The notes under the pieces were generated by a model. It made no database searches. It had not been told where the DNA came from and was given only the letters and a program-made list of their open reading frames with translations. A stretch of DNA of 64,000 bases from assembly GCF_010093535.1 (NCBI RefSeq), contig NW_022985163.1, positions 1,212,294 to 1,276,293 on the forward strand, in the 5' to 3' direction. The stretch comes from Lindgomyces ingoldianus (taxonomy: Eukaryota; Ascomycota; Dothideomycetes; Pleosporales; Lindgomycetaceae). Shown piece by piece: positions 29,699-41,722 of the stretch. The position numbers and the translations under genes were made by a program. Positions within the stretch are counted from its first letter, which is position 1, and each line of letters opens with the position of its first letter.

Positions 29699-30658
29699 GA
29701 ATTGTCGGCCACGAGAATTGTGCCAAAAGGTGCTGGATTGGTCGCAGAAGTCTCTGGTTAGCAGGCGTGAGATAATTCAATATGTTTGGAAACATACATG
29801 GCTTGGGTGGTAGTTGTGGGAGAATTTGCCATCGTTGATAGTAAAAACTCCGGGTAGCGTAGAGGTGAAGGTGGCAGAAAAAAAGTGAGTGAATCAAGTG
29901 AAGTCGAAGAAGATTTTGAACTTGAGAGGAGTAGAGCAACTTTGTTGGAAGAGGACAGAGGGCTGAGAGAAGCGAGTTCAATTAGAGCTGCGCAGAGTTG
30001 GAGTTGATGAAGATAGATGCACTTGGGAGCGATGAAAGGACATAGAATGGAGGCAAGGGGTTGCACTACATACGAAGGTAGGACGCAGGGGGCGGGGGGC
30101 CGAGTGTGGGCCGGGATCGTTGTGGCGACAATCTAGGTATTCTTGAGCTATATATAATAGGCATTTTAGATGAAGGAGAAGAGATACCTCAAGTTTGCGG
30201 AGGTCCTGGAGAAAGGGCACGGGGCCGGGGAGAAAACGACGCTGCGGCCACATGAATGCATCACGTGGATTAAAGAAAGTTTGGAAGTATACTCACCCAT
30301 GCTGTGAGTGAATTGATTGACCCACTATAATTACCACCCGTTCTCTCAAACCCCTCTTTTCAGCAACAGTTGATAGGAATGTTCGCGATATAGAGCAAAT
30401 GGCTAACAGCCTTTTGGAGAGTGTTCACCTTACGTGCACTTTCCATAGAAGGAAAGCGGGAGTGAAAGGGCGGTGTTGTTGTTTTCCTGATAAGGCAGGC
30501 ACCCGCCGCCCCTGCACCTGCCCCTCTCACTTGACTTTAAGGCATAAACCACAAGTTTCTCATCTCTATACGTAATCTGGTACTGCACCAACGGCTTCTC
30601 CCAATCTCCCTTTAGCTGTTGTTGCGCTTTCACGCTCTCTACGGGGCTAGAGCCCGCA
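29699..30658. other. Divergent intergenic region, 0.96 kb
   Basis: Lies between two divergent starts. On the minus side, open stretches upstream of ATG 29698 (for example one from 30066) are not clearly coding. They may belong to a spliced 5' leader, because a GTATGT donor and a CTAAC...CAG acceptor occur at about 29760-29803. Confidence 0.4.
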
Positions 30659-31967
30659 ATGCCAACCTATCGCGGCATCAACATCGATCTCCACTCCCAG
30701 TTTGATATCAACACGCTACCTGAATACTATCCCAAGCCACAGGACTACTATACCAACCTTGGCATATCCGCCACGGTCCCTCGACTAGTGGAAGAAGAAA
30801 CATCAACGTGCAGCGTCTACATCCCAGTGCTCCCATCTAGCCAATTCTGGATCGGCTATTCTATCTTACCGCCGGTCCCCGAAGATCAACACTTTCTCTT
30901 TAAGCTTTACATAAATAATGTACACATTGTGAGCTGGTCGTGCGGCAGAGAAGAGAAGTGGAAAGGGAAGACAATGTTCGGGCTGTACGAGAGAGGGGAG
31001 GGAGAGGACGGCAAAAAGCGCATTGAAAAGCGAGCCCTTTGCTTTACTGCTGTGGATCGGCAAGATGGAGAGTGGAAGGACGTAGTCGACCCCTTCGACC
31101 CGGACGCCCGGGTGGAGATCCAGGTCTTTCGTGCGAGTGGCAGGAAGAGGATACCAAGGGAGACGAAGGAGTTTGCGAGGAATACTGGGGCTCATGGCCG
31201 CGGGATAGAGTGAGGGAATTCTCCTGCCTGTGGAAAAACGTCAGCTAACCTAGAGCAGGCTGGTGAATGCAGGCCGAGCCAGTGGAGACCATCCCAAGAG
31301 ATTCTACAAGTTTGCACTTATTGATCCTGTTGATCGGCCGTTTGTGGCGTTCAGATTCTTCTACCGGACTTGGGAGCAGATACGAGACCTGGGGCTGCTG
31401 GGCGAGAGCGATGAGTCTGAGCAGTCTTTGGTTCAACTGGATGGCCAAAAGGATGGAATGGGAAGTTCCCAGATGTTTGTACCAATGGAGGGAGAAGTTG
31501 ATGTGAATGAGACTGATGGCGTTCGCCGAACTCGAAGCAATGGAGTAACCGATCCTCTGAATGTTGGCCATTATATCCCAACTGGCGCCCCAGGTTCGGA
31601 TGATGGTTCGAGGAAGCGACACAGCGGCGCCGGCACTCCACCTCACTTCTACAGTCGTCTGTCGGTTCCGCCGTCTGTGAGACTCTCTCCGCCAAAGCCA
31701 TCCGCAAACATTGCATGGATCCCGAGGAAGAGCGAATCGACTACATCCACCTCGTACAGGCCTCACCCAGCATATCCAGTCGAAGACTGGACTGTAAGGA
31801 CCCCGAGCCCAGTCAAGTCTATCAGGGAGGGCATCTCAACCCCACCATTGGGAAGGCGGAGGGGTCTCACGGCGTCAGGTCTGATGAGTGTTGTGAGCAA
31901 TGCGCTGAAGAGGCGCGGAACGCCAAGTTCGGAGTACTCCACTGATGCAGGTAGTCGGATGGGATAG
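30659..31967 (+). CDS. Conserved fungal protein of unknown function
   Basis: Two exons (30659-31209, 31259-31967), with a 49-bp intron containing a GCTAACC branch site, give 419 residues. The N-terminal 180 residues form a beta-rich globular domain (MPTYRGINIDLHSQFDINTL, CSVYIPVLPSSQFWIGYSI, FLFKLYINNVHIVSWSCG). It resembles the unnamed domain at the front of many fungal hypothetical proteins. The segment spanning the intron, ALIDPVDRPFVAFRFFYRTW, is hydrophobic and conserved-looking. The C-terminal 200 residues are Ser/Pro/Arg-rich and probably disordered, with SP and TP sites that could be phosphorylated. No catalytic motif is seen and I assign no function. Confidence 0.75.
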
Positions 31968-32410
31968 GTATGAGGATGTGGGATGTGACGTTGATTGAGG
32001 GGGTCCAGATGACGTGTAAACAGACACCATGAGGCAGTTGGAGTGTTACGGGTAGTCCTTGTACTGCATAAATTATTTGTCTCCTATCACGGAAATATTG
32101 GCCAAGATGCCTTTACATGGCGCACCTGTCTGATGTTGGTCCAGAATCAACCCCTGCACGTGCCTCGTTAAGATGCAAGGGGATGGACTCTGATTGGATG
32201 ATACAGCTCACCCCGCATCCTTGGAACAGCTTCGAGCTCCCATGACCGACAGCTCAAGCACAGCCCAGTCGACACTACAGCTCCAACTACCCTCCATTGT
32301 CCCTCCATGATCCCGTGATTGAGGGTTGAATAATTGCCTTTCATCAATATTAGACTTGTCTCAATACCCTTCCGTTCTCTGTCTGAGCTGTGCTTCGACT
32401 CTCTGACGCC
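31968..32410. other. Intergenic, 0.44 kb
   Basis: 3' flank of the conserved gene and promoter of gtaA. Contains CA/CT-rich stretches just before the gtaA start. Nothing else seen. Confidence 0.4.
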
Positions 32411-35061
32411 ATGCGACTGCTCGGCCTTGTCGCCGCGTCGTCAGCGCTTCTGGCAGGCGCTGCGGGCGCTTCAACACTCAAGCCGCCTGTTCTTCCCCTC
32501 ATTGTTCGCAACCCCTATCTGAGTACGTGGCTAGGCAACGCGAGGGAGGAGCCGTGGAAGAAATGGCCCATGTTCTGGACTGGTAGTGAGGTACGATTCT
32601 GGTGGCCGATTGGCAGTATGGGGTTGTGATTGGGCCCGAAATGCTGATGTTCATGTGTGTCTACAGGTCGGTTTTGGTGTTCTGGCTTCTCTTCCCGATA
32701 CGAATGAAGTGTTCCCGCTGCTGGGCAAGCCCCATGATTCTTTGCGGAGCGATGCGAAACAGCAAGTTTGCTCGATCGCTTCAGCAAGCCCTAGCTAATC
32801 GATCTGTGCAGTTACAGCGTGTCATACCCCACATACAAAGGTGCAAAGTACGACGCCTCCACAACCAATCTTACCTACGCCATCCCACCGCCGCCTAAGT
32901 TCCCCGGTGCCGACGACCTCGAGATCACCCTGTCCTTCCTCTCCCCAATCACGCCAACGTCGACTCTGCGGCAGTCGATTCCGGCGGCATACCTAACTGT
33001 ATATGTGGAGGGAACTTTCGACGTAACCATCTACATTGACGTCAACGGGCAATGGGTGAGTGGAAATCGCGGCAACGTGATTGAGTGGAGCCTCAATGAG
33101 CAAGAACCCGTCGATAAGAAATCCGGGTTGAAGACATGGAAAGTCAAAAGAAGGACGGAGCAGATTCTGACCGAAAGCTGGGATCAACCGGAGTGGGGTC
33201 AGTTGCATTTCACCGCACCCCTGGATGTGCGCCATGAGAGTGGCACCTCGGCTGAGCTGCGCCAACGGTTCGCGCGGACCGGAACATTGCAAAATGAGGT
33301 TGACGGATCATTCCGTGGAATCATGGACGAGGAGCCAGTCTTTGCCTTCTCCAAGGCTTTCAAACTGGAAAAGAAAACTATGGGAACTGCCGCGACTAAG
33401 AGTGACAGCGTGCTATTCACTATTGCGCATATCCAGGATCCTGTAACGCAGTATGCCTCCGCTCGAGGTCTGACTCTTATGCGGCCATTGTGGAAGTCAT
33501 GGCTTATTGACGATGAGAGCCTCATCCAGTACCATTACGGAGATTTTGCAAATGCCAATGCGCTGGCCAGCAACTACTCCGAACAGCTTCGTATTGATGC
33601 CTACAAGTCGGGATCTACCAACTACGTTGACATTGTCGCATTGTCTGCCCGCCAAGCTATGGGTGCCACGAGTTTTTCGGGCACTCCGGAGAACCCATTG
33701 TTGTTCCTCAAGGAAATCTCTTCTAATGGGAACTCTCAGACGGTGGATGTTATCTTCCCAGCATTTCCATTCTTCTTGTACACTAATCCGAGGTGGGCTG
33801 CATATCTCCTGGAGCCTTTGATCGAGCATCAGCTGAGCGGCCAATACCCCAACAACTACTCCATGCACGATCTTGGCTATCACTTTCCCAATCTCACAGG
33901 CCATGCGGACGGTCGCGACGAGTACATGCCGGTTGAGGAATGTGGTGACATGCTCATCATGGGCCTGGCGCTCGTGAACTCCATGAGCTACAACTCAGAC
34001 GAAGAAGCTCAGTCGATTTGGTCTACCATTGGAGATAAAACTGACTACAGCACACAGAATGAGAAACCCTTTGCTTTAATGAATCTTGGAACCGTCAACG
34101 GCATTTCCAACATCGATGATACATGGGGTGGGGGCACAAAGGGCGTGAAGCAGGCTCGGAAGTGGTTGGAACCAAGTTACGACTTATGGAAAAAGTGGAC
34201 TGGATATCTCATCGAGTTCAGCCTTGAGCCACATAACCAGCGTAAGTATCGATCCCAGCAGACACCCAACACGCTACTTATCATTGAATAGTCTGTACCG
34301 ACGACTTTGCAGGCTGGCTTGCCCTCCAAACGAACCTCGCGCTCAAAGGCATCATCGGCATTAAAGCCATGAGCGAATTCTCCGACTTGCTCGACCGCAC
34401 CGGCGATGCCAAAGACTTCCGCAATATTTCCGAAACCTACATCACTAAATGGCAAGACTATGGTATCTCGCGCGACGGGTCTCATGCTAAACTTGCGTAT
34501 GACTGGTATGGAAGCTGGACTACACTCTACTCACTCTATGCGGATGCGGTGTTGTGTTTCCATCCATCGATGACGAACAAGTCTTCCACGAAAGTAGAAG
34601 GCTTTGCATCCGGTCGTCATCAACACCAGCAACCCCTCCAACCAGAAAAAGGCTCTAACGGCCGCACGCCAATCACAGAAGACTTCATACCAAGCTACGT
34701 GTACAAAATCCAATCATCCTGGTACTCAGCCGTCATGCAAAAATACGGCCTTCCACTCGACTCCCGCCACCTCTACACCAAATCTGATTGGGAGTTCGAG
34801 GCCGCGGCTGTAGCATCCAAAGCTGTACGCTCGGATATTCTGGATCGTGTGGCAAATTGGCTCAATGAGACGGTTACGGATAGGCCATTCACTGATCTGT
34901 ACAACACAGAGGGTGATGGAGGATTCCCAGGGCCGAATTTCTTTGCGAGACCAGTAGTCGGTGGACATTTTGCTTTTTTGACGTTAGAGAGGGCTTGCGG
35001 GGGCAAGGCGGTTGAGGGTTTGGCTTTTTTGGACGAAGATGGAAACGAGCCTAGACCCTAG
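32411..35061 (+). CDS. gtaA: Secreted glutaminase A (GtaA family)
   Basis: Four exons (32411-32590, 32667-32761, 32812-34241, 34292-35061) give 824 residues. The signal peptide is MRLLGLVAASSALLAGAAGA. Family hallmarks follow: PPVLPLIVRNPYLSTWLGNA near the N-terminus, LTYAIPPPPKFPGADDLEIT, YPRWAAYLLEPL-like YTNPRWAAYLLEPLIEHQ, YSMHDLGYHFPN, MPVEECGDMLIM, and the spliced NQLCTDDFAGWLALQTNLAL, then LAYDWYGSWTTLYSLYAD. This is the arrangement of fungal extracellular glutaminases that release ammonia from glutamine for nitrogen supply. Introns 1 and 3 are GT-AG. Intron 2 needs a GC donor (GCAAGT at 32762) because only that keeps the frame into HYSVSYPTYKG. Several N-glycosylation sequons are present. 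The gene is intact. Confidence 0.9.
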
Positions 35062-37558
35062 ATGGTGACGAGAAGATATGAGGGAATGATGTACATGTAT
35101 GAGTGCTTTCAAGTTCTAGACAATGCGCCTTGTTGATAAGCGGGCTCCCCTGCTCAGTCCCGCATTTCTGCGTACATCTGCTTCAACGTCTCTATGTAGC
35201 CTTGATGTTAGAACATAACAACTAAACACCTTGCTAGACCCTAGCACTCTCTTAGTGAGATGCCTATTCCTGCACTCTGAGGCCTTTAGAATCTAAGAAG
35301 TGCGTGTTGTTTATAAACTCTGTTACTTGAGGTTGCTTCTGCACACAAGTCTCGAGAGTCTCTACCTGCAATCTCTGGGAGGCCTTTGCGTGAGAGACCT
35401 TAGAATAGGACATAAAATCCTAGCACCTTGCCGGGATATGGTCTTCTTCTGAATCGATACCGATTCCTGCGTTTTGCTAACTACCTGGCTGTGGAGTGAC
35501 TTGGGAAGCTCAAAGTCGAGCCAGCAACGTAAAGCGAAGAAGTTTAAGGCGCACTCCACAAAGCTACTGAAGCTGCCCATACCAAGGTCAAATAGAATAG
35601 GGATGGCACTTATGACAAGGCCATGGATGCTTGAAATCATACAATCACGAAGGCCAAGGAGCGCTCCCGACACGGCATCAAGAAGGCCGAGAATTCTGCC
35701 ACAGTCGGAATTAAGAAAACTAAGCACGAAAGAACTGTGCTGAGAAGCGTTTGCACACCCTGACGACCTCCATGAGCAGTGTTCGGAATGGATAGGTGGA
35801 GCACCTGCAGGTGCTCCACCTGAGGCTTCAACACTAGTATAATTAGGTAGAGGTTAGGCCTAAGGGTGTATTTTTGGGCGCTAAGAGAGTGAATTAACGT
35901 ACTAAGCTGTCACGGCTATGTTACAGCTATCCAACCCCTGAGTACCCTGAGATTGGCACCGGGTATATAGGCTCCTCGGCCTCTGTACCTCTGCCTCTGA
36001 CCCTAAGGTTTACTCTCGTTACACTCCCTATCCTGCATTCCCTCTCTATGCCTCGTGCTTCCTGCTCGATACCTCTCACCTAAGCCTAATTACCCGCCCA
36101 TTCCTTTTATATGCCACATAACGTTAAAAAAAAAGTTCAACAGGCTCTGTTGCACCTGCTTTAAACGCTCGCTATTAACACAGTGCCTATCCTGTTATTG
36201 CATTAGCTAAATATTTATACAAGCGCAACAGCCACCTCACTGCTGCTGTGGTGGGTGGTTGAAACCTAAGCTAACAACCCTATTGCTGCTGTTAATTATC
36301 CTAGCTAAATTTATCAATGTAGAGCTTCTTAGAGGGGAGGAGGAGGTAGCGTTTAATTGATCTCAAAAGCGTGCACGCGTGGAGGGGGTTGTTACTGAGG
36401 TGCTTGTCCCTAATTCACAGCAGAGCTTCTATACTGCCTAATAGGTTCCAAGACCCTCCCTGTTTCAAACAGTCCTGCATTCCCTATGTCTGGAACTCCT
36501 TCATCTTGCTCTTACCTACGACTAGCTTCAAACTTATCACGAGGCTGAACACGCCATTTTCTGACCCAAGGTTGGCGAGATACTGAGACACGAAGAGGAG
36601 CTGAATAGATCCCTACGAGGTCAAATGATGATTTCACGATTATCTTATGTAGAAAGTCCCTAGTAGTGTGTGACAGAATCGATACGCCGATATAATAATG
36701 GGAACAGTGGGCCTGTTTACGACAGTATATCTATGTCTGGAGACTTTTGGCTCCTTTTTTAGAGGCTTTCTGTCGCTGCTTTTGGAGTCACTTGCACCCA
36801 AAGTGCCAAGTCCAGCCCTTGCAACGACGTCAGCTTTTCTTACGTAATTTCCGCACCGCCCCATCCTATTTCGTTTTATGCTTCCTAAATTCACGAAGAC
36901 TGAAAGAGCCTAAAAACGCACCCACATCTGTCTTGTTGATATATTATCGACGCTTCCTCCGCCATACCCACCTCTTTCTACACATAGACAAGCCTGACGT
37001 CGCGTTTCGACCCACTGTCTTTACTCGCACTGTATCATAGTATACACCTATCGATGACGATGTTCTGGTAGTCGAAGTGGGGATGACGCGGCCATGAGCA
37101 CTAGAAAGTCCTCCGCGCGGTTCGAGGGATGCCACTACTCCGTCAATGCCCACGTCGGCCCAAGCGTTACAGCTCCCAAAAGAGGCGCTATCAGTACTTA
37201 GGTACCTACACGGTGTTCTCCGTCAAGGCTCGGGCGGTCGTGGTTCAAAATTTCCAGGCTTTGTTAGTCAATACGTTTCCAGTTCAATCTTGCGAGTTCT
37301 ATGTAGTGGCAGCTCAAACAACAGTACACCTCGCGGCTAGCAGTGGAAGTAAAATTGAGGAACTAATGGATTGACTGGAGATGAGCTTGCGTAGTCTATT
37401 ACCTAGGTATAGGCTCCTGGCGATGCTGTGATGCTGTGATGCTGAGATCTGAGTTTATCTCGTTTAGCAGCCGGACTTTCCGCAGCAATATATGAACAAG
37501 GCGAGCTCTATGTTTCAATTGAAGGTGATAGCTCTCTTACTCCAATCGACATTTCATC
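35062..37558. other. Gene-free 2.5 kb, decayed repeat sequence
   Basis: No credible gene. 35.2-35.75 kb contains two loosely similar blocks (CACCTTGC with CCTAGCA and GGCCTTT) that look like a decayed repeat. 35.85-36.35 kb is enriched in TA-containing words and runs such as CTAGCTAAAT. A 28-bp perfect palindrome sits at 35794-35821. Confidence 0.4.
35794..35821. repeat. 28-bp perfect palindrome
   Basis: The half-site AGGTGGAGCACCTG is followed immediately by its reverse complement, with no spacer. It nests the PstI-type core CTGCAG. Confidence 0.8.
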
Positions 37559-38656
37559 ATGCATTTCCTCGTTCAATTGTTACTCGTCTCGACCGCTGGC
37601 GCTGCATCTCTACTCGAGCCTGACGGTCCTTACCGCGTTGGCTTCACCCAATTTATCATCCCGCACATTACTCCTGACGATCCTACTCCAGGACCGGGCA
37701 ACGAGCTACTCGCCCACCTCTACTACCCTACACGTAACACCTCCAGTCTATCACCCGTGCCATACTTCGACCCGCGCAGCGCGGCGATCTGGAACCCTCT
37801 GCTGGAGCTCCCTGAGGGCTCGCTGAATAAGCTGACGACCGGCCTGCTTGGCAACGCGAGCTTCCTGGACGCTCCGACCGGGCATCCGACCATTCTGTTT
37901 TCCCCTGCCGCAGGCTTCAACGCCTGGATGTACTACGGGCTGCTGGCGAACCTAGCATCCAACGGCTACACCATCCTCGCCATCGACCACCCGGGTGAGC
38001 CGCCGGCGTTGCGCTGGCCCAACGGGACAGAGACCATCGGCTTGAGTGTCGACGTCAACTTCACCGCAAGCCTAACTCGCGAGGTCCACACGTACCGGGT
38101 CGCTGATCTGGCGGCAGCGCTATCCTGGTTCTCCGCGTTCGTGCGCAGGACGGACGCCCCGTTCAACACGTCGCAATTCCTTGTGCTGGGTCATAGCATC
38201 GGCGGCTCGGCCTCGGTCACGTTTGCCCCCGGCCATCCGAAGGTGAGGGCCGCGGTCAACATCGATGGGGGCTTCTCCCAGCACGAGACGGTTGTGACTG
38301 ACGTCGGCCGACCGGTCTTCCTGATGAGTAGCATCAATCACACGATACAGTACGATCCATCATGGGGTGAGTTCCAGGAACATCAGACCGGCTGGTGGGA
38401 GTACATCAGCATCTATGGCTCCGGGCACCTGGACTACTGCGATATCGCAATGTGGAAAGACGCCCTGGGCTTCGGCCCTTTCGTTCAGGAACAGTTTGGC
38501 CCGGTTGGCGGAGTCCGGACGACGCGGATTGCTCGGAAGTATGTTGGCGATTTCTTCAGGTGGGTAGAGGGGGGAGACAAGGGAGTGATAGCAACACCGA
38601 GTTTGGAATGGAGAGAGGCTGTATACGTTAATGGGAGCGACTTCGCGGACGTGTAA
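37559..38656 (+). CDS. Secreted PAF-acetylhydrolase-like alpha/beta-hydrolase
   Basis: Single exon, 365 residues. The signal peptide is MHFLVQLLLVSTAGA. The nucleophile elbow GHSIGG puts the catalytic Ser at 213. NIDGG gives Asp 236 and GSGHLDYCD gives His 290, a complete triad in the order and spacing of the platelet-activating-factor acetylhydrolase isoform II family. The oxyanion-side motif ILFSPAAGFNAWMYYGLLANLAS and the AIDHPGEPPA turn also fit. Fungal members are secreted carboxylesterases of unknown natural substrate. At least six N-glycosylation sequons support secretion. The coding region is visibly richer in G/C-ending codons than its AT-rich, gene-poor flanks, which raises transfer or strong selection as possibilities. 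Confidence 0.85.
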   Translation: MHFLVQLLLVSTAGAASLLEPDGPYRVGFTQFIIPHITPDDPTPGPGNELLAHLYYPTRNTSSLSPVPYFDPRSAAIWNPLLELPEGSLNKLTTGLLGNASFLDAPTGHPTILFSPAAGFNAWMYYGLLANLASNGYTILAIDHPGEPPALRWPNGTETIGLSVDVNFTASLTREVHTYRVADLAAALSWFSAFVRRTDAPFNTSQFLVLGHSIGGSASVTFAPGHPKVRAAVNIDGGFSQHETVVTDVGRPVFLMSSINHTIQYDPSWGEFQEHQTGWWEYISIYGSGHLDYCDIAMWKDALGFGPFVQEQFGPVGGVRTTRIARKYVGDFFRWVEGGDKGVIATPSLEWREAVYVNGSDFADV

Positions 38657-41600
38657 AGGAAGGGCGAGCATTTTATAGACGTAAAAAGCGCGCGGCTTGA
38701 TCGGGCGGGGAGCGATACCTAATATAGATAAGCGAGGGATTACACTAAACCCAAAGATGGAGTCCTCGATCAGAGATTTCAGCTTATCACCCGCACCTGC
38801 CAACTATCCTCCTCGTGTTTCTCCGCTCAAAAATCTCAATGCAGGTGCCTCTGCTGCTCTGTTTCGTCTTAGGAGGTGTCGTTACCGGAAACCTACAATG
38901 GGTAAGGTTCGTTAACAATCATTCGAGTTTGGGGAGACGGAGTGATGGTTATTATCCTGAAATTGCCATTTATGGGACCGATTATATCTTCAAGGAAGCA
39001 TATGGGAATAACTTCAAGTGATGTAGCTCTGGAGCTACATTCCTCACTGCTACGGCCCTTGTGCAGGGGAAACTTGCTGTAGTGGCGACACTGGGAGTAA
39101 GTCCTTCAGAAAATTGTTATCGTTTACTCTAAGCTGAAATTAAAACGGCTCTAGTATCTTGTGATCTTGGCTTTACTTTGCACAAGACTCGTAATCTAAG
39201 CCACGGCGTCATCCACAGGTAGTGCTTCTCTCTGCTCTAAGTCTACAAATTTCAACCGTTCTAACTAGGGAATGAACCTAACGAATGTGTGGTAGCATTT
39301 AGAGCGGTGACGAGGGTATTTGAGTTTGCCACATTCCCCTTTCCTCGGATACCATACTGGGTACGACACCATTGATAACGCCAACTTCGACCTCAAGCAG
39401 AGGGGCCTCAAATATCCCCACTATAGTGACCACATCACCACCCACAACCGTGATTACCCCGGATCTGTGACCCAATAAGAGGACACCTTCGGTCTATAAT
39501 ACAAAAATGCGACTTCATCTATCGAAACGTACATAGGTGGAGGGTCTGTTTGGCATACTGTTTCTATAATACGTGGGATTGTTGCATTTGTTCCGTTGCA
39601 ACTGTTTGATTAATGATCGCTAAAAGAGATAGAGGACATACGCATTTTACAACCATTTGTGAGTACACTTCTATGATACTAAACAATTCCTCTATATGAA
39701 AAGTAATCTCTAGAGCCCTTGACACTACCTTCGATGTAGAGTTCCGGAATGTCCAGCACTTTTTAGGAAACGAAGACTTGACCAAATTCTTCTCAAATTA
39801 TGTAACCTCTATTTCGATTCATATTACGAGAAGGTCTTGAGGAACCTTTTCCCTTGTACACATTTGCTGGAGTAATTAAGGTCCTTGCCATGTTTTGGCT
39901 GCGCAAGAACTTCGATTTCTTGTCTTAGTCTGGTCGGAGGTATGTAGCTACAGTTTAGTTAGAACTTTTCTTTACCAATGGTGGCGTGTTGGCACTATGT
40001 AGATGTAAATCGCCGAATGTGGGCTCTAATTACAATGTGGAATAATTTAGGATATATAACGCAGGCGAATAAAGTAGAGATCTTGTCACTTCCTGGAATT
40101 TGACTCTCATCTGCAGGGAATACAAAGAGAATTGACTGGGTTGTTTGAAGCGGTAAGGCTGACCTTATTGAGCAACGTTACCATTCCGACGGCCCCGCAA
40201 TCTGAAGAAAGGCCTTGTCTCCACTGTTGTTGATGGCTCGGCCTAATTTACTGATGGTGTACATTTACAACGTCTCTTGGACTACTCTGAAGAGGCGCAT
40301 CGGACAAACCGGAAATTCCTCCGCCGCGCAACTCTCACGATCGTGCACAGTGAGCTGCAGAATCAGTAGCTCAATAGATCGAACAAGCCACTGTGACAAA
40401 TAGCCAGCGTTCAATTTCATTTCTAGGGAACGATTCATGTATTGCGAATATTTAGTTGAATATGACGATGCACATCTGATCATAGACATGAAAAAAATTG
40501 CGCCTGTAACATCCATCCTGTGAAACACAATCTCAAACCATGAATTGACATTTGAAGAGTTATTAATTATACAGGGTGTTTTCATCTCCGTCGTTGGATC
40601 ATGCACCCATTAAGAGGATATCTAACGTTAGCCCCTTTACACTCCCCATTGCTTTGCATTGTGCAGAAACGGCGCAATATAGAACGTCTATAATGGCGTA
40701 GTTTTATTGTAATGACAGAATGGCAACATATTGCTGTTGTGTACACTGCGTGTGATTGTACGGCATATAACAGGGTGATTACTACGAAAGGATGTTATCT
40801 GCCTTCCATTCCTAAATTTACGCCTTGGTTCCTTCACACTTACTCTCATTTGATCCCTGACACATTTGAAAGGAAGCAATAGGACATAATTCATAGAGTA
40901 GCGCGTTAAAATCCCAATCGACAAGGGAGAAGGAAGAAGGGTTTCATTGAGAAGAATTGGTCGATTAAGAATAGCATCTTTCTAAGTCGCTGATGTTATA
41001 CAAGGAAATCGCAATGGAAGGAGAGGAAGGTCCAGCTGGGTAGGGGGATGGGCGGACCCCCGACCAAAAGACTTTCACATGGCCCTCTCTTCGCCATTCT
41101 TGCACCTTGAGAAAAGACTTTCAGGGAATCAGCCTGCTCAAAGCCTGTCGCTCGCTCACGCAAGTCAAAAGCGCTTTCCACTAAAGAAAACATTCGAGCC
41201 GTGCGTCGACGAAAGCGGGCATTAATGCGAATCATACGGGACTTCGGCGGCCTCTTCTCCGAATAGGTATAGCGCAAACATTGTATCTCCCCATTACTCT
41301 TGCAACAATAAACGATGCTTTCGGCTTGGATTTGGTGAAGACGGATGACCTTACATATCACTGCGACGTACAAATAAACGCGAGGGATTACCCTTAAGCA
41401 AAGATAGAGTTCTCAGACTGGCTCTTCACTGTTGTTCGGCGCTACCCTTTTTCCCCTCCGCAGCCACTTCCTCTGTTCGGGACGTGGCGGAATGCCGGGC
41501 AATGACCCGAGCTTTCACCAGTCAGTAGAACAAAGGAAATCTCACTTGAATTGTTGTTGTTTTTGTTCTTTGACTTCAGCGCTAAAAGAAGGGTGATATA

Positions 41601-41722
41601 GGACAATGGATTTAAACGTGGTATAATAAACTGAACAGAGGGAGGGCCACTCTCAAACATCTCAAACACTTGCCTTTTTCTTCTGCTGAGCACAAAAGTT
41701 ATCGCATCAACGCTTTCCAGCC
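38657..41722. other. Gene-poor 3 kb with possible remnant of a small secreted gene
   Basis: From 38839 a frame starts with a signal-peptide-like MQVPLLLCFVLGGVVTG and runs to TGA at 39019-39021. The same frame then continues open (CSSGATFLTATALVQG) to a GTAAGT near 39098. At 39361-39478 another open stretch ends in GSVTQ and a stop. Together they could be exons of one decayed secreted-protein gene, but I do not recognise a family. The rest (39.5-41.7 kb) shows nothing convincing. Confidence 0.25.

Noticed and set aside
29758..30066. 102-codon minus-strand frame upstream of the zinc-knuckle gene, ending in a peptide that could be an extra first exon
   Set aside because: Joining it across the GTATGT...CAG intron either shifts the frame or creates a stop. 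The internal ATG at 29698 gives a clean start, so it is more likely leader sequence.
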